64,000 bases of DNA, taken from NCBI GenBank assembly GCA_900320085.1, contig ONRC01000001.1, forward strand, positions 1 to 64,000. The letters run 5' to 3'. Of this stretch, positions 43,614 to 53,100 are shown one piece after another. Every line of letters begins with the position of its first letter. Position 1 is the first letter of the stretch. Position numbers and translations under genes: made by a program. The notes beneath the pieces are model-generated. The model saw only the letters and a program-made list of their open reading frames with translations, ran no database searches and was not told the DNA's origin. Source of the stretch: an uncultured Eubacteriales bacterium. Its GTDB lineage: Bacteria; Bacillota; Clostridia; Christensenellales; Aristaeellaceae.

Positions 43614-44462
43614 TTATCCGACGGTGATCACGTGGTGTTTTTTGACGGTTTGGCCCTTTTCCACGCGCGTGAAGCCGGGCTTCTGGTCGATAGCGGCGGG
43701 GGCGTCAATGAAGTCCGGGCCGTTGCACCAGGGCTCGATACAGATGTAGGGCGCGTTGGGCTTCGTCCACAGCAGCAGGAAGGGGCAGTCCGGGAAGTCC
43801 ACGCGGATGGTGCGATCGTTCTTGTTCGTGCGCAGGGTGACGCCCCGGCTCTTGACGCTGCGGAACACCAGCGCGTCCACCTGGAAGTAATCGTAGGTCA
43901 GCGGCAGCACCTTCGTGTTTTCCGCGATGGTCACGGTGTTGTGGCCGGTCAGGTTGCCGATCAGCTCGGAATGCTGGAGATTCTCCACTTCGTCGAACAC
44001 GATCTCGTAATCCTGAATCCCGCCGGGGGTGGCGTAGGCTTCATGGGAGCCGATGGAGAAGCAGAAGGGGCGCTCGTCCCGGCTGGTAACGGCGTAGGTC
44101 ACGTCCAGCTTGTTGCCCTCCACAGTGTAGGTAGCGCGCAGGTCGTATTCAAAGGGGAAGCCCTCATGCTTTTCCTGGAGCAGGAAGGTGACCTGGCTGT
44201 CCTTCACGTCCTCCACCTGCCATTCCAGGGGACGGATGAAGCCGTGCTTGGGCATGGGATACCATTTTCCCTGCCATTCGTAGCCGTCGTCCTTGAGGCC
44301 GCCCGCCACAGGGAACAGGATGGGCGCGCGGTTGGCCCAGAACCTGGGGTCGCCGTCGTACATGCGCTCGATGCCGTTTTTGTCCAGGATGGACTGGATT
44401 TCAGCGCCTTTGGAGGAAATGGTCACAGTGATCAGGTCGCTCTTGATGGTAATCAGCTGCAT
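43614..44462 (-). CDS. Aldose 1-epimerase-like protein (LacX/YihR type)
   Basis: 282 residues, galactose-mutarotase fold: GGDxxFWANRAPILFPVAGG-like start (RFWANRAPILFPVAGGL), PMPKHGFIRPLEW with the catalytic His region, SIGSHEAYATPGG, and CIEPWCNGPDF. It would interconvert anomers of imported sugars, or bind hexose phosphates as in YeaD-type relatives. It is probably separate from the operon below, which has its own promoter. Confidence 0.88.
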   Translation of the reverse strand: MQLITIKSDLITVTISSKGAEIQSILDKNGIERMYDGDPRFWANRAPILFPVAGGLKDDGYEWQGKWYPMPKHGFIRPLEWQVEDVKDSQVTFLLQEKHEGFPFEYDLRATYTVEGNKLDVTYAVTSRDERPFCFSIGSHEAYATPGGIQDYEIVFDEVENLQHSELIGNLTGHNTVTIAENTKVLPLTYDYFQVDALVFRSVKSRGVTLRTNKNDRTIRVDFPDCPFLLLWTKPNAPYICIEPWCNGPDFIDAPAAIDQKPGFTRVEKGQTVKKHHVITVG

Positions 44463-44493
44463 GGTGCATCGCTCGCTTTCTATGATGTTTTTT

Positions 44494-44581
44494 CTGGGGG
44501 AAACCGCTCTTTGAGTAACCTCATCCGGCCCTGCGGGCCACCTTCCCCTACGAGGGGAAGGCTAAGAGCGGTTTCCCCCAG
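44494..44581. repeat. Palindromic repeat, family D, filled by a family C-like element (copy 1)
   Basis: Outer arms CTGGGGGAAACCGCTCTT (44494-44511) and its inverse (44564-44581) enclose about 52 bases containing CCTCATCCGG and CTTCCCCTACGAGGGGAAGG, the hallmark ends of family C. Compare the unfilled copy at 50101-50147. Confidence 0.85.
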
Positions 44582-44656
44582 CCCCCCTTCCGAGAAAGGC
44601 ACAAAAAGGAAAAACTAATCTTTGGTATCAGGCTGTATTGTTTTTGAGAAAAGCAT

Positions 44657-45031
44657 TTATTCCTGTTCGGTTTCCTCTTCGCCCTCTTCGGCTTCCGTTT
44701 CCTCTTCGCTTTCTTCCTCCGCGTTCTGGGCAAAGAAAGCGTCGGTCAGGTCTTTGGCTTCGTCGTATTTTTCAAAGGGCACATAAAAGTCAAAGGTTTC
44801 CGTGTACAAGCCCGTAAACATCGCCATGGCCGCTCCCTGGGCGCTGACCTTCTGGAAGGGGATTTCGTTTTCCGTCAGCAGGTCGGAAATCATTTCCACC
44901 CAAATGGCGTTGGTAGACATGAGGAAACAAAGGTCGTCACTTTGCGGTTCCCGGCCCTTGCGCTTGCCGCAGGTCGGGCATCTGTCCGCTTCGTCGTATA
45001 ACCGTTTGCAATCGGGGCAATAAAGCAACAT
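44657..45031 (-). CDS. Zinc-ribbon / DUF2007-like small protein
   Basis: 124 residues: an N-terminal four-Cys ribbon (CPDCKRLYDEADRCPTC), a DUF2007-like alpha/beta part (AIWVEMISDLLTENEIPF, DFYVPFEKYDEAKDL), and a run of Glu at the C-terminus. ATG 45031 has GGAGG before it; the longer frame to 45082 lies over the upstream gene's end. Likely a small cytosolic regulatory or binding protein. Confidence 0.72.
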   Translation of the reverse strand: MLLYCPDCKRLYDEADRCPTCGKRKGREPQSDDLCFLMSTNAIWVEMISDLLTENEIPFQKVSAQGAAMAMFTGLYTETFDFYVPFEKYDEAKDLTDAFFAQNAEEESEEETEAEEGEEETEQE

Positions 45032-45044
45032 GAAACTTCCTCCT

Positions 45045-45392
45045 TTACCCTTTTTGAATCCACGCTTCCCAGGTTGCTTCATCGGCGCCCAGGGTCACCT
45101 GTTCGCCGTTGCGCACGATGGGCGTGCGTAAAAAGCGGGGATTCTCCGCCAGGGTTTCCAGGATATATTGGGGATCGTCGTTATAGCAGATGGGATGGCT
45201 GAGTGCTTCGGGGTTTTTCCTGTCCACCAGGTTTTCCGCGCCCAGCCGCCGCGCGAACAATTGCAGCTCCCGCGCGCCCAGTTTATGCTTTTTCAAATCC
45301 AGCAGCTGATAGGGGATCCGGCGTTCCTTAAAGAACCGCTCGGCCTTCTGTGTGTCGAAATTCTTTTTCAGGGCATAGATCTGGATGTTCAT
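45045..45392 (-). CDS. ArsC/Spx-family protein without its redox cysteine
   Basis: 115 residues of the arsenate reductase/Spx thioredoxin-like fold (FDTQKAERFFKERRIPYQLLDLKKH; RFLRTPIVRNGEQVTLG). In relatives a Cys opens helix 1; here the sequence is LKKNFDTQKA, with Asn in its place. The only Cys lies in the interior (HPICYNDD). It is therefore probably not a reductase. It starts two bases after the rsfS stop, in the nadD-yqeK operon. Confidence 0.8.
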   Translation of the reverse strand: MNIQIYALKKNFDTQKAERFFKERRIPYQLLDLKKHKLGARELQLFARRLGAENLVDRKNPEALSHPICYNDDPQYILETLAENPRFLRTPIVRNGEQVTLGADEATWEAWIQKG

Positions 45393-45394
45393 GC

Positions 45395-45772
45395 TCAGGG
45401 ATTCTCCGCCTTTTCCTCGTCCTCGATGAAGGTAAGGGGCACGCGGTTTTCGCCGTCCTCCCAGAGCCGCTCCAGGTGGTAGAACTTGCGGGCTTCGGGG
45501 TGGAAGATGTGCACCAGCACCGTGCCGTAGTCCAGCACGATCCACTGGCCTTCCTGCTGGCCTTCCTTCGCGCGCAGGGCCACGCCGTCCATGGCCAGCG
45601 CGTCGTCCACGTCGTCGGCCAGGGCCTTGACCTGCAAGGCAGAGCGGCCCGTGGCGATGACCATGTAGTCGGTGATCACCGTCAGATGGGACACGTTGAG
45701 CACGGTGATGTCCGACGCCTTCTTGTCATACAGGATCCGGGCGATGCGCAGAGCCAATGCGTTGTTTTCCAT
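45395..45772 (-). CDS. rsfS: Ribosomal silencing factor
   Basis: 125 residues, RsfS/DUF143 family: ILYDKKASDITVLNVSHLT, TDYMVIATGRSALQVKALAD, EGQWIVLDYGTVLVHIFHPEAR. It binds ribosomal protein uL14 and blocks subunit joining in starved cells. AAGGAGG precedes ATG 45772. Placement right after nadD-yqeK is the usual Bacillota order. Confidence 0.96.
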   Translation of the reverse strand: MENNALALRIARILYDKKASDITVLNVSHLTVITDYMVIATGRSALQVKALADDVDDALAMDGVALRAKEGQQEGQWIVLDYGTVLVHIFHPEARKFYHLERLWEDGENRVPLTFIEDEEKAENP

Positions 45773-45801
45773 GTACTTTCCTCCTTGCTGTTTATTTGTC
45801 T

Positions 45802-46971
45802 TTATCGAACCGACGCAAGCAGCGCTTTTTCTTCGTCGGTTAAAATGCTTTCAAGATATGCTTTTGTTTGCAGCGACGCTGGGTCGAAGTCCCGGCCTGT
45901 TTCCCGAACGTATTCCTGCGTCAGTTCCAGCGAACGGTACACCGCTGCCGTCAGCGACCGATTGCACAGCAACCGCAGTTCCTTCAATCCCTTGTAATCC
46001 TCCCGGCCTTCCTCGGTGGCGTCGGCCACGAAGATGCACATTTCCATCTTCGTCATGCCGGGGCGGCCCACCGTGTGGCTGCGGATGGCGTTCAATACTT
46101 CTTCATCCTGTATATGAAATTCTTTTTTCGCCAGGTACGCGCCGACCGGTGCGTGGAGCAGCGCGCCGGAGGACAGCACCGCTTCGCTGTCGGTCAGTTG
46201 GTTTTCCCGGGCGACGCGGCTCATATCCTTTAAGCTCATACCCTTGGCGCAGTCGTGCAGCAGCGCGGCCAGGGCGCAGCGCTGGATGGGTAAGCCGTGA
46301 ACGTTCGCCAGCCGCACGGCTTCTTTTCTAACGCCTAACGTGTGCTGGAAGCGTTTGGGGCTCATCATGGTTTTGAGGCGCGGGGTAAAATCCGGCTGGT
46401 ACAGGCCGTGCTCCGCCATATAGCATAACACTTTTTTATTCAGTCCCGGCGCGTCCTGATATTGGGCGGTCTGGCTGCGGATCATGGTGGCGGAATAAGG
46501 GGTGGAAAATTCAGGCATCAGGTCGATCTTCGCCCCGGCCCGCCGAGCCCTGTCCAGCGCTTCGTCGGTGTTCACCCCGCTGCGGGGGAAGGCCAGGAAA
46601 TCGCAGTGGGAAAACAGCTTTTCTTTTTCTTTCCAATAGGGCAGCGTGGGCAGCTTATCCGCGCCTAAAATCAATGTAAAGGAGGTGTTGGGGAATTCTT
46701 TTTTCAGCGGCGTCAGGGTGTCGGCGGTATAGCCGATTTCGGGCTTCATGCCTGCCTTGGATAGGAAGAAGCGGGTGTAGCCCTCGATGGCCAGGGCGCA
46801 CATGTTCATGCGGTCGTCCCCGGAGGCGTCGGCCTCCCGGTGCGCCGGGTGCGCCATGGGCAGAAAAATGACCCCGTCCAGGCCGCCGTGGCGCAGCGCT
46901 TCCTTCGCCAGCGCGATGTGTCCCTCATGAATTGGATCAAATGTTCCGCCTAACACACCCATTTTCTGCAA
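45802..46971 (-). CDS. nadD: Nicotinate-nucleotide adenylyltransferase fused to YqeK-type HD hydrolase
   Basis: 389 residues. The N-terminal half (1-200) is NadD: GVLGGTFDPIHEGHIALAKEA with the HxGH motif, and FSTPYSATMIRS. It makes nicotinate adenine dinucleotide in NAD synthesis. The C-terminal half (from about 205) is an HD domain of the YqeK type (RFQHTLGVRKEAVRLA, ALLHDCAKGM, HAPVGAYLA), a family that hydrolyses Ap4A. These are normally two neighbouring genes. TTG 46971 was chosen because AGGAG is 10 bases upstream; the ATG nine bases later is too far from it. Confidence 0.92.
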   Translation of the reverse strand: MQKMGVLGGTFDPIHEGHIALAKEALRHGGLDGVIFLPMAHPAHREADASGDDRMNMCALAIEGYTRFFLSKAGMKPEIGYTADTLTPLKKEFPNTSFTLILGADKLPTLPYWKEKEKLFSHCDFLAFPRSGVNTDEALDRARRAGAKIDLMPEFSTPYSATMIRSQTAQYQDAPGLNKKVLCYMAEHGLYQPDFTPRLKTMMSPKRFQHTLGVRKEAVRLANVHGLPIQRCALAALLHDCAKGMSLKDMSRVARENQLTDSEAVLSSGALLHAPVGAYLAKKEFHIQDEEVLNAIRSHTVGRPGMTKMEMCIFVADATEEGREDYKGLKELRLLCNRSLTAAVYRSLELTQEYVRETGRDFDPASLQTKAYLESILTDEEKALLASVR

Positions 46972-47037
46972 ATTCGATCATCTCCTGTCCATATTATACA
47001 ACAAATTGGGCATTCTGAAAAGAGGGAGGATGATAAA

Positions 47038-47886
47038 ATGCAGGATTATTTGCGTCAGTCCCGGCTGGGGACTGCGATGGACAGCCTGGGCTTTCATGCC
47101 ATCACGTTTATTTTGAGCAACTTTTGGTTCATTTTGCTTTGGGGCTTTCGTTTTCCATCCCTGCTGGCGGGCGCAGCATTGTACGGGATGATCGTGATTT
47201 TACGAAAAAAAGTGCGCGATGATCACGTCACGCGCAAGGAAGCGCAGCTTCGCGCTGCCATCGGGGGCGAACTGGCGCTGGAGAGGCTTTTGCTCACCAC
47301 CCCGGAAAAAGCGAATTTTGAAATCGCGATGCTGCTGTCCATGCTGGAAAACATCACGCTGATTCAGGCGGGGAAAAAAGGGGTACTCTGCGCTCGGAAA
47401 GGAAAAAAGTGGCTGGTATCCTTTTTGCAGTCGCCTCAGGACAGCGGCGTCAGCCCGGCGGACGTGCTGACTTTGCAGCGGGAAATCATGCAGCTGAATG
47501 CGGACAGAGGGCTGCTGTGCGTCTGCGGGAAGGTATCGGCGGAAGCAGCGAGACAAGCAGAACGCAAACCGCAAGTATCGTTTCTTGAACGCGAAGCGCT
47601 GATTGGCATGCTGGGCAGCGCCAATCCCGCAACCGACAGCCAGCTGGTGGCCCTTGGCAGACGCAGAAAAAAAGCCGCGCCAAGACACTGGCTGCGGCTT
47701 GTCCTGAGTCCTTACAGAGCAAAGCGTTTCGCCTGCTACGGCGCGCTGCTGCTGGGGATGTACCTGATCACCCATTTGTTCTATTACGCCATACCCGGCC
47801 TGGTCTGTGTGTTCCTTGCTGCTGCCTGCCGCTGCGTGAAACAGAGAAAGACAGTGTTTCAGGATGCGGAGGAAAGAGCAGTTTAA
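47038..47886 (+). CDS. Membrane protein with an Mrr/NERD-like soluble core
   Basis: 282 residues: two helices near 22-55 (ITFILSNFWFILLWGF, LLAGAALYGMIVIL), a soluble centre, and two helices near 232-268. The centre (about 65-200) runs ENITLIQAGKKGVLCARKGKKW, REIMQLNADRGLLCVCG, VSAEAARQAERK, VSFLEREALIGMLG. This order of strands and helices resembles Mrr/NERD restriction-endonuclease-like domains, but the catalytic D...ExK/QxK is not visible. GGGAGGATG precedes ATG 47038. Function unknown. Confidence 0.65.
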   Translation: MQDYLRQSRLGTAMDSLGFHAITFILSNFWFILLWGFRFPSLLAGAALYGMIVILRKKVRDDHVTRKEAQLRAAIGGELALERLLLTTPEKANFEIAMLLSMLENITLIQAGKKGVLCARKGKKWLVSFLQSPQDSGVSPADVLTLQREIMQLNADRGLLCVCGKVSAEAARQAERKPQVSFLEREALIGMLGSANPATDSQLVALGRRRKKAAPRHWLRLVLSPYRAKRFACYGALLLGMYLITHLFYYAIPGLVCVFLAAACRCVKQRKTVFQDAEERAV

Positions 47887-47916
47887 CGCTATAACACAAG
47901 TTGGAAAACGTAAACC

Positions 47917-48134
47917 AAAAGCCTTCCCCTCGCAGGGGAAGGTGTCAGGCGCGGAGCCAAGATAGGAATTGCGTTCAAGCCAATTCGCGCCTGACGGATG
48001 AGGTGCTTCTCCCTGTTACTTGTTCATATATTGTCGGGTGAGTTCACCTCATCCGAGCCGCGCGAAAAGGCTTGACTTCTCTCTCATTCTTGATTCCGCG
48101 CGGCCCACCTTCCCATCCGAGGGGAAGGCTTTTC
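47917..48134. repeat. Palindromic repeat, family C, long form, copy 2
   Basis: Terminal AAAGCCTTCCCCTCGCAGGG / GAGGGGAAGGCTTTT, interior stems TCAGGCGCGGA/TTCGCGCCTGA, GGATGAGGTG/CACCTCATCC and GCCGCGCG/CGCGCGGC. Very similar to 53952-54170 over its whole length. Confidence 0.87.
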
Positions 48135-48179
48135 GGAAATGCTTTTTAGAGATATAGTGACCTATAGATCATAGGCCCA

Positions 48180-49271
48180 TTATTCATCCCTGTTATCATG
48201 CCTTTCCCCGAGCAATCCCCCGGTCATTTCCTGGAATGAGCGTTTCATTTTCGCTCCCGCGGTTTTCAGGTTCCCGGATGCGGCGAAGGCATAGAGGAAC
48301 AGCCCGCTCAGCCCGATCACCACCAGCCAGCCGACGCCCGTCCAGCTGCCTTCGTTTTCCTTCGCCGTACTTTTCGCTTTTCCCGCCGCGCCGGACACGC
48401 CGCCGTAGAGCGCCCGGTTCAGCACGTCGGCCATGTAGGCGGTGGAGGCCAGCACCTCGTTTTTCTCGCTCTTGTGGGTGCCGAATTCCAGCAGCACCGC
48501 CTTGCTCATCAGGTCCTGGTTATAGCTGCCCTTGCCCATGTAAATGTCCTTCACCAGGCCGGGATACAGCTTGTCCGCCACGGCCTTGATCTGGGCGGCG
48601 AACTGCTTGTTGGCGTCGGCGTTCTGGTTCTGCCGCCCCACCAGCAGGCGCACCTTGGTCACGTCCTCGCCCTTCACCTGGCTTTCATATTGGCTGGCGT
48701 CCGGGATACCGTCCCGGTGCACGTCGAAGATGGCGTCCACGCCCTCCTCCGCTAAAGAAGCGGCGGTGGCGCGGCTGCGGCGGTAGGCTCCCGCGTCGTG
48801 GGGATAATGGTTTTCGTCGCTGTAATAAACGGTGACGCCTTTCTTTTCCAGGGCGGCTTTCAGTTTTTCCGCCACGTCGTATATACCGCCGCGCTTTTCT
48901 TTGCTGCTGGCGCCGTCGCCCGGCTCGTAGCTTTCGTCGCTGTGGGTGCAGTACATCGCCACAGCCTTTTTATTCGTGCTGACGGGCTGGGAATCCTCGT
49001 CCAGCCAGCTCACATCGGGCAGCGAGTAATCTCCCAAACTCTCCATCCGGGCTTTTCCGCTGTCCGGGTCTACCTGAATGACCCGGTAATGCCGGTTGTT
49101 TTCCGCGATGTACTCGTCCCCCGCGTCGGGCGTTCCGGCGTACAGGGTGACGGTTTCACCGTTTTCGTCCAGCAGTTCATAGACCTTGTTTTCCTCCTCC
49201 GCTTCGGCGAACGCAGAAAACGGCGCGGCCAGCAGGACGGTCAGGCAGAGCAGTGCACAAACTTTCTTCAT
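48180..49271 (-). CDS. spoIIP: Stage II sporulation protein P
   Basis: 363 residues: signal/anchor MKKVCALLCLTVLLAAPFSA, then the SpoIIP amidase/endopeptidase domain with YCTHSDESYEPGDG, DAIFDVHRDGIPDAS and KAVLLEFGTHKSEKNE (zinc-site motifs), and a C-terminal helix near 310-330. It digests peptidoglycan during forespore engulfment together with SpoIID and SpoIIM. It directly follows the DUF1614 gene (one base between). Confidence 0.95.
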   Translation of the reverse strand: MKKVCALLCLTVLLAAPFSAFAEAEEENKVYELLDENGETVTLYAGTPDAGDEYIAENNRHYRVIQVDPDSGKARMESLGDYSLPDVSWLDEDSQPVSTNKKAVAMYCTHSDESYEPGDGASSKEKRGGIYDVAEKLKAALEKKGVTVYYSDENHYPHDAGAYRRSRATAASLAEEGVDAIFDVHRDGIPDASQYESQVKGEDVTKVRLLVGRQNQNADANKQFAAQIKAVADKLYPGLVKDIYMGKGSYNQDLMSKAVLLEFGTHKSEKNEVLASTAYMADVLNRALYGGVSGAAGKAKSTAKENEGSWTGVGWLVVIGLSGLFLYAFAASGNLKTAGAKMKRSFQEMTGGLLGERHDNRDE

Positions 49272-49934
49272 TTAATTTCTGCCTCCCCGCCGCACGGGCA
49301 CGCGCACCGTTTCCCGGTTGGGATGCTCCTGGCCTGCGGGCCGCGCCATGCGCTCGATCAGCTCGCCCATCAGTTCCGCCAGCAGCACAGCCAGGATGCC
49401 GGAGATCACCACTGTGTCCATCATGCCCGCGCTGCCCAGGCGCAGGGTGGAGGCGACGCCGTTTTGCCAGTTGACCACCGCCACGGCGATGTCCGCCAGA
49501 ATCACGCCCAGCGTACCGCAGATGAACGCCGCGCGGCGGGACCGGCCCAGCACATAGGCCACAATACCGCCCGCGATGCCGTAGGTATAGTTGGGGTCCA
49601 GCACCATGTTTTCGGGTTCAGCGGGCAGAAAACGCCCCAGGGCGTACACTGCCGCCGCTGTGATGACGCTGCCTGCCAGCGCCCGGACGACCTCCTTGCG
49701 GGTATCCGTTTTCAAGAGCAGCCACATGCACACACCGAACGGAATCACCGCCCCGCCCAGGTTCACCGCTACCTGTCCGAACCGAATGTCCGGGATAAAC
49801 CCGCCAAAGAAAATCAGCGCCGCAATCACCAGCGCCGCCCGGTCGCTCAGCTGCATCCGGTCCAGCACCCGCTGCGCCGCGCCGAAGACCACCAACACCG
49901 ACACGATGGACAGCACAATCAATCCAACCGCCAT
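49272..49934 (-). CDS. DUF1614 membrane protein next to spoIIP
   Basis: 220 residues, about seven helices, with the family pattern GFIPDIRFGQVAVNLGGAVIP (FGGxxxxIPIxxxxxxxxNxGGxxIP type) and GTLGVILADIAVAVVNWQNG. DUF1614 proteins commonly neighbour spoIIP in sporulating Clostridia; the role is unknown. ATG 49934 follows GGGAGGAAG; the longer frame to 50030 lacks a ribosome site. Confidence 0.82.
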   Translation of the reverse strand: MAVGLIVLSIVSVLVVFGAAQRVLDRMQLSDRAALVIAALIFFGGFIPDIRFGQVAVNLGGAVIPFGVCMWLLLKTDTRKEVVRALAGSVITAAAVYALGRFLPAEPENMVLDPNYTYGIAGGIVAYVLGRSRRAAFICGTLGVILADIAVAVVNWQNGVASTLRLGSAGMMDTVVISGILAVLLAELMGELIERMARPAGQEHPNRETVRVPVRRGGRN

Positions 49935-50100
49935 ATACTTCCTCCTCCCGCGGCGTTTTCCGCCGCCGCTGTTGTCTGATTTAGCGTGTCCATGGCTGTC
50001 CTGAAATATGCGATTGTATAAAAAGAACACGCCCCATCAAAGAGACGTGAAAAAACATGAATGCAAAAAACGTTTTCCTTTCGCCTTTCTCGGAAGTGGG

Positions 50101-50147
50101 TCTGGGGGAAACCGCTCTTTGGGCTCCAAAGAGCGGTTTCCCCCAGA
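50101..50147. repeat. Palindromic repeat, family D, unfilled form (copy 2)
   Basis: TCTGGGGGAAACCGCTCTTT / inverse, with the centre GGGCTCC only. It ends nine bases after the purL stop on the minus strand and could also act as the operon's 3' hairpin. Confidence 0.9.
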
Positions 50148-50156
50148 AAACTCAAT

Positions 50157-53100
50157 TTATCCAAAATACTTCTTCGCGCTGCGGAACAGGCCCATGTCAT
50201 AATTGCCGGGCACATTCCGATACAACCCGTCGCCCACGCGCTCGCTGTGGCCCATCTTGCCCAGCACCCGCCCGTCGGGGGACAGGATGCCTTCGATGGC
50301 GGCCACGGAGCCATTGGGGTTAAAGAGGATATCGTCGGTGGGCTGACCGTCCAGATCCACGTACTGGGTGGCCACCTGGCCGTTGGCAATCAGCGTTTTG
50401 AGCACATCGTCGCTGCACAGGAAGCGGCCCTCGCCGTGGCTGATGGGCACGGTGAACACGTCGCCCACATGGGTTTCCAACAGCCAGGGGGAATTGGCGG
50501 ACGCGACCCGCGTGCGCACCAGGCGGCTCTGGTGGCGACCGATGGTGTTGTAGGTCAGAGTCGGAGCGTCGGCGCTGGGTTCTGTGATTTTGCCGTAAGG
50601 CACCAGGCCCAGCTTGATCAGCGCCTGGAAGCCGTTGCAGATGCCCAGCATCAGGCCGTCGCGGTTGTCCAGCAGGTCCTGCACGCCCTCGGTGACGGCG
50701 GCGCTGCGGAAGAAGGCGGTGATGAATTTGCCGGAGCCGTCGGGCTCGTCGCCGCCGGAAAAGCCGCCGGGGATGAACACGATCTGGGCGTTTTTCAGCG
50801 CCTTGCTGAACCGCTCCACGGAGTCCGAAACTCCCTGGGCGGTCAGGTTGTTCAGCACCAGGATCTCGCCCTTGAGGCCCGCGCGTTCCACGGCTTTCAG
50901 GGAATCGTACTCGCAGTTGGTGCCGGGGAACACGGGAATCAGCACCCGGGGCACGGCGATGGAAGCCTTGGACTTTGCCACCGGCTTGCTTTCCGCGCTG
51001 ATAGTGGGTACTTCCTGCTTGCCCGGCACGGTGGCGGGATAAACGCTTTCCAGTCTGCCTTCATAAAGAGCGGAGATTTCATCCAGGGAAACCGCTTCTT
51101 TCTTCCAGGTGAAGCGCTTTTCTTCCGTGGTATAGCCCAGGGAAACGCCCAGCGCATCTTCGTCCGCCAGCTCCAGGATGAACGCGCCGTACTGCTTGCG
51201 CGTCAACAGTTCCAGGGAAACATTATCGTCAAAGGCAAAGCCGAAGCCGTTGCCCAACGCCATTTTCAGGATACCTTCGGCCACGCCGCCCTGATCCACG
51301 GCCCAGGCGGACAGGGCCTTGCCGGATTGCAGCAGCCCGTGCACCTGCGTTAAAAGCGCCTTGAAGCTGTCCTTTTCCGGCAGGCCGTTTTTGTCATATT
51401 CAGGAACCACAAGAACCACTTTGTGTCCCGCGCCCTTGAATTCGGGGGAACGCACGTCGGTGATCTTGCCGGTGGTCACAGCGAAGGACACCAGAGTAGG
51501 CGGCACGTCCAGCTGCTCAAAGGTGCCGCTCATGGAATCCTTCCCGCCGATGGAGCCGCAGCCCACATCCCACTGGGCCTGCAAAGCGCCCAGCAGCGCG
51601 GCCAGGGGTTTGCCCCACCGCTCCGCTTTGCCCTGGGGCTTCTCGAAATATTCCTGGAAGGTCAGGTAGGTATCCTCCAGCGAAGCGCCCGCAGCCGCCA
51701 GCTTGGCGATGGATTGGATCACCGCCAAATACGCACCCCGGTACGGGCTGGCTTCGGTCACATAGGGATCATAGCCCCAGGCCATGAGGGACACGGTGTC
51801 GGTGTCGCCCGCTTCCCGGGAAATCTTGTGGGCCATGGCCTGAATGGGGGTCAATTGATTTTTTCCGCCAAAGGGCATAAGCACCGTGCCCGCGCCGATG
51901 GTGGAGTCAAACCGTTCGGACAGGCCCCGCTGGGAGCAGGTGTTCAGATCAGCCGCCGTTTCCTTCATGCAGGCGGCAAAGGATTCGGGAATTTTCCGGC
52001 TATCGCAGACGGGGGCCAGCACGTGAGCGGTGGTCTTCTTGGGCGCGCCGTTGGAATTGAGGAATGCCCGGGAGATATTCACGATGGTTTCCCCGCGCCA
52101 TTTCATGGTGAGGCGGGGTTCAGCCTGCACGGTCGCCACAATGGTGGCTTCCAGGTTTTCGGCATCTGCTAAAGCGATAAATTTCTCAGCATCCTCGGGC
52201 GCAACCACCACGGCCATGCGCTCCTGAGATTCGGAGATCGCCAGCTCGGTGCCGTCCAGGCCCTCGTATTTTTTTGGTACTTTGTCCAGGTCGATGGCGA
52301 TGCCGTCGGCCAGCTCGCCGATGGCTACGGAAACGCCGCCCGCGCCAAAGTCGTTGCAGCGCTTGATGAGCAGGGAGGCTTCCTTGTTTCTGAACAGCCG
52401 CTGCAGCTTGCGTTCCTCCGGCGCGTTGCCCTTCTGCACCTCCGCGCCGCAGGTGTCAATGGATTGCAGGGTGTGGGCTTTGGAGGACCCGGTGGCCCCG
52501 CCGCAGCCGTCACGGCCCGTGCGCCCGCCCAGCAGGATGATTTTGTCGCCGGGAGCGGGCACCTCACGCCGCACGTTTTCCGCGGGGGCGGCGGCGATCA
52601 CCGCGCCGATTTCCATGCGCTTGGCAGCGTAGCCGGGATGATAAATTTCATGCACCTCGCCGGTCGCAAGGCCGATCTGGTTGCCATAGGAGGAATAGCC
52701 CGCCGCCGCGGTGGTGACGATCTTGCGCTGGGGCAGCTTACCGGGCAGGGTTTCGCTAAGCGCCACGGTGGGGTCGGCCGCGCCGGTCACGCGCATGGCG
52801 GCGTACACATAAGCGCGCCCGGACAGGGGATCGCGGATGGCCCCGCCGATGCAGGTGGCCGCGCCGCCGAAGGGCTCGATTTCCGTGGGGTGGTTGTGGG
52901 TTTCATTCTTAAAGAGCAGCAGCCAGTCCTCTGTTCCCTTTTCCGTGTTCACCTTGATTTTCACGGTGCAGGCGTTGATTTCCTCGGACTCGTCCAGCTT
53001 GGACAGCAAGCCCTGCTTTTTCAGGTACTTGGCCCCGATGGTGGCGATGTCCATGAGGCACACGGGCTTTTTAACGCCCAGTTCTTTCCGGACTTTCAAG

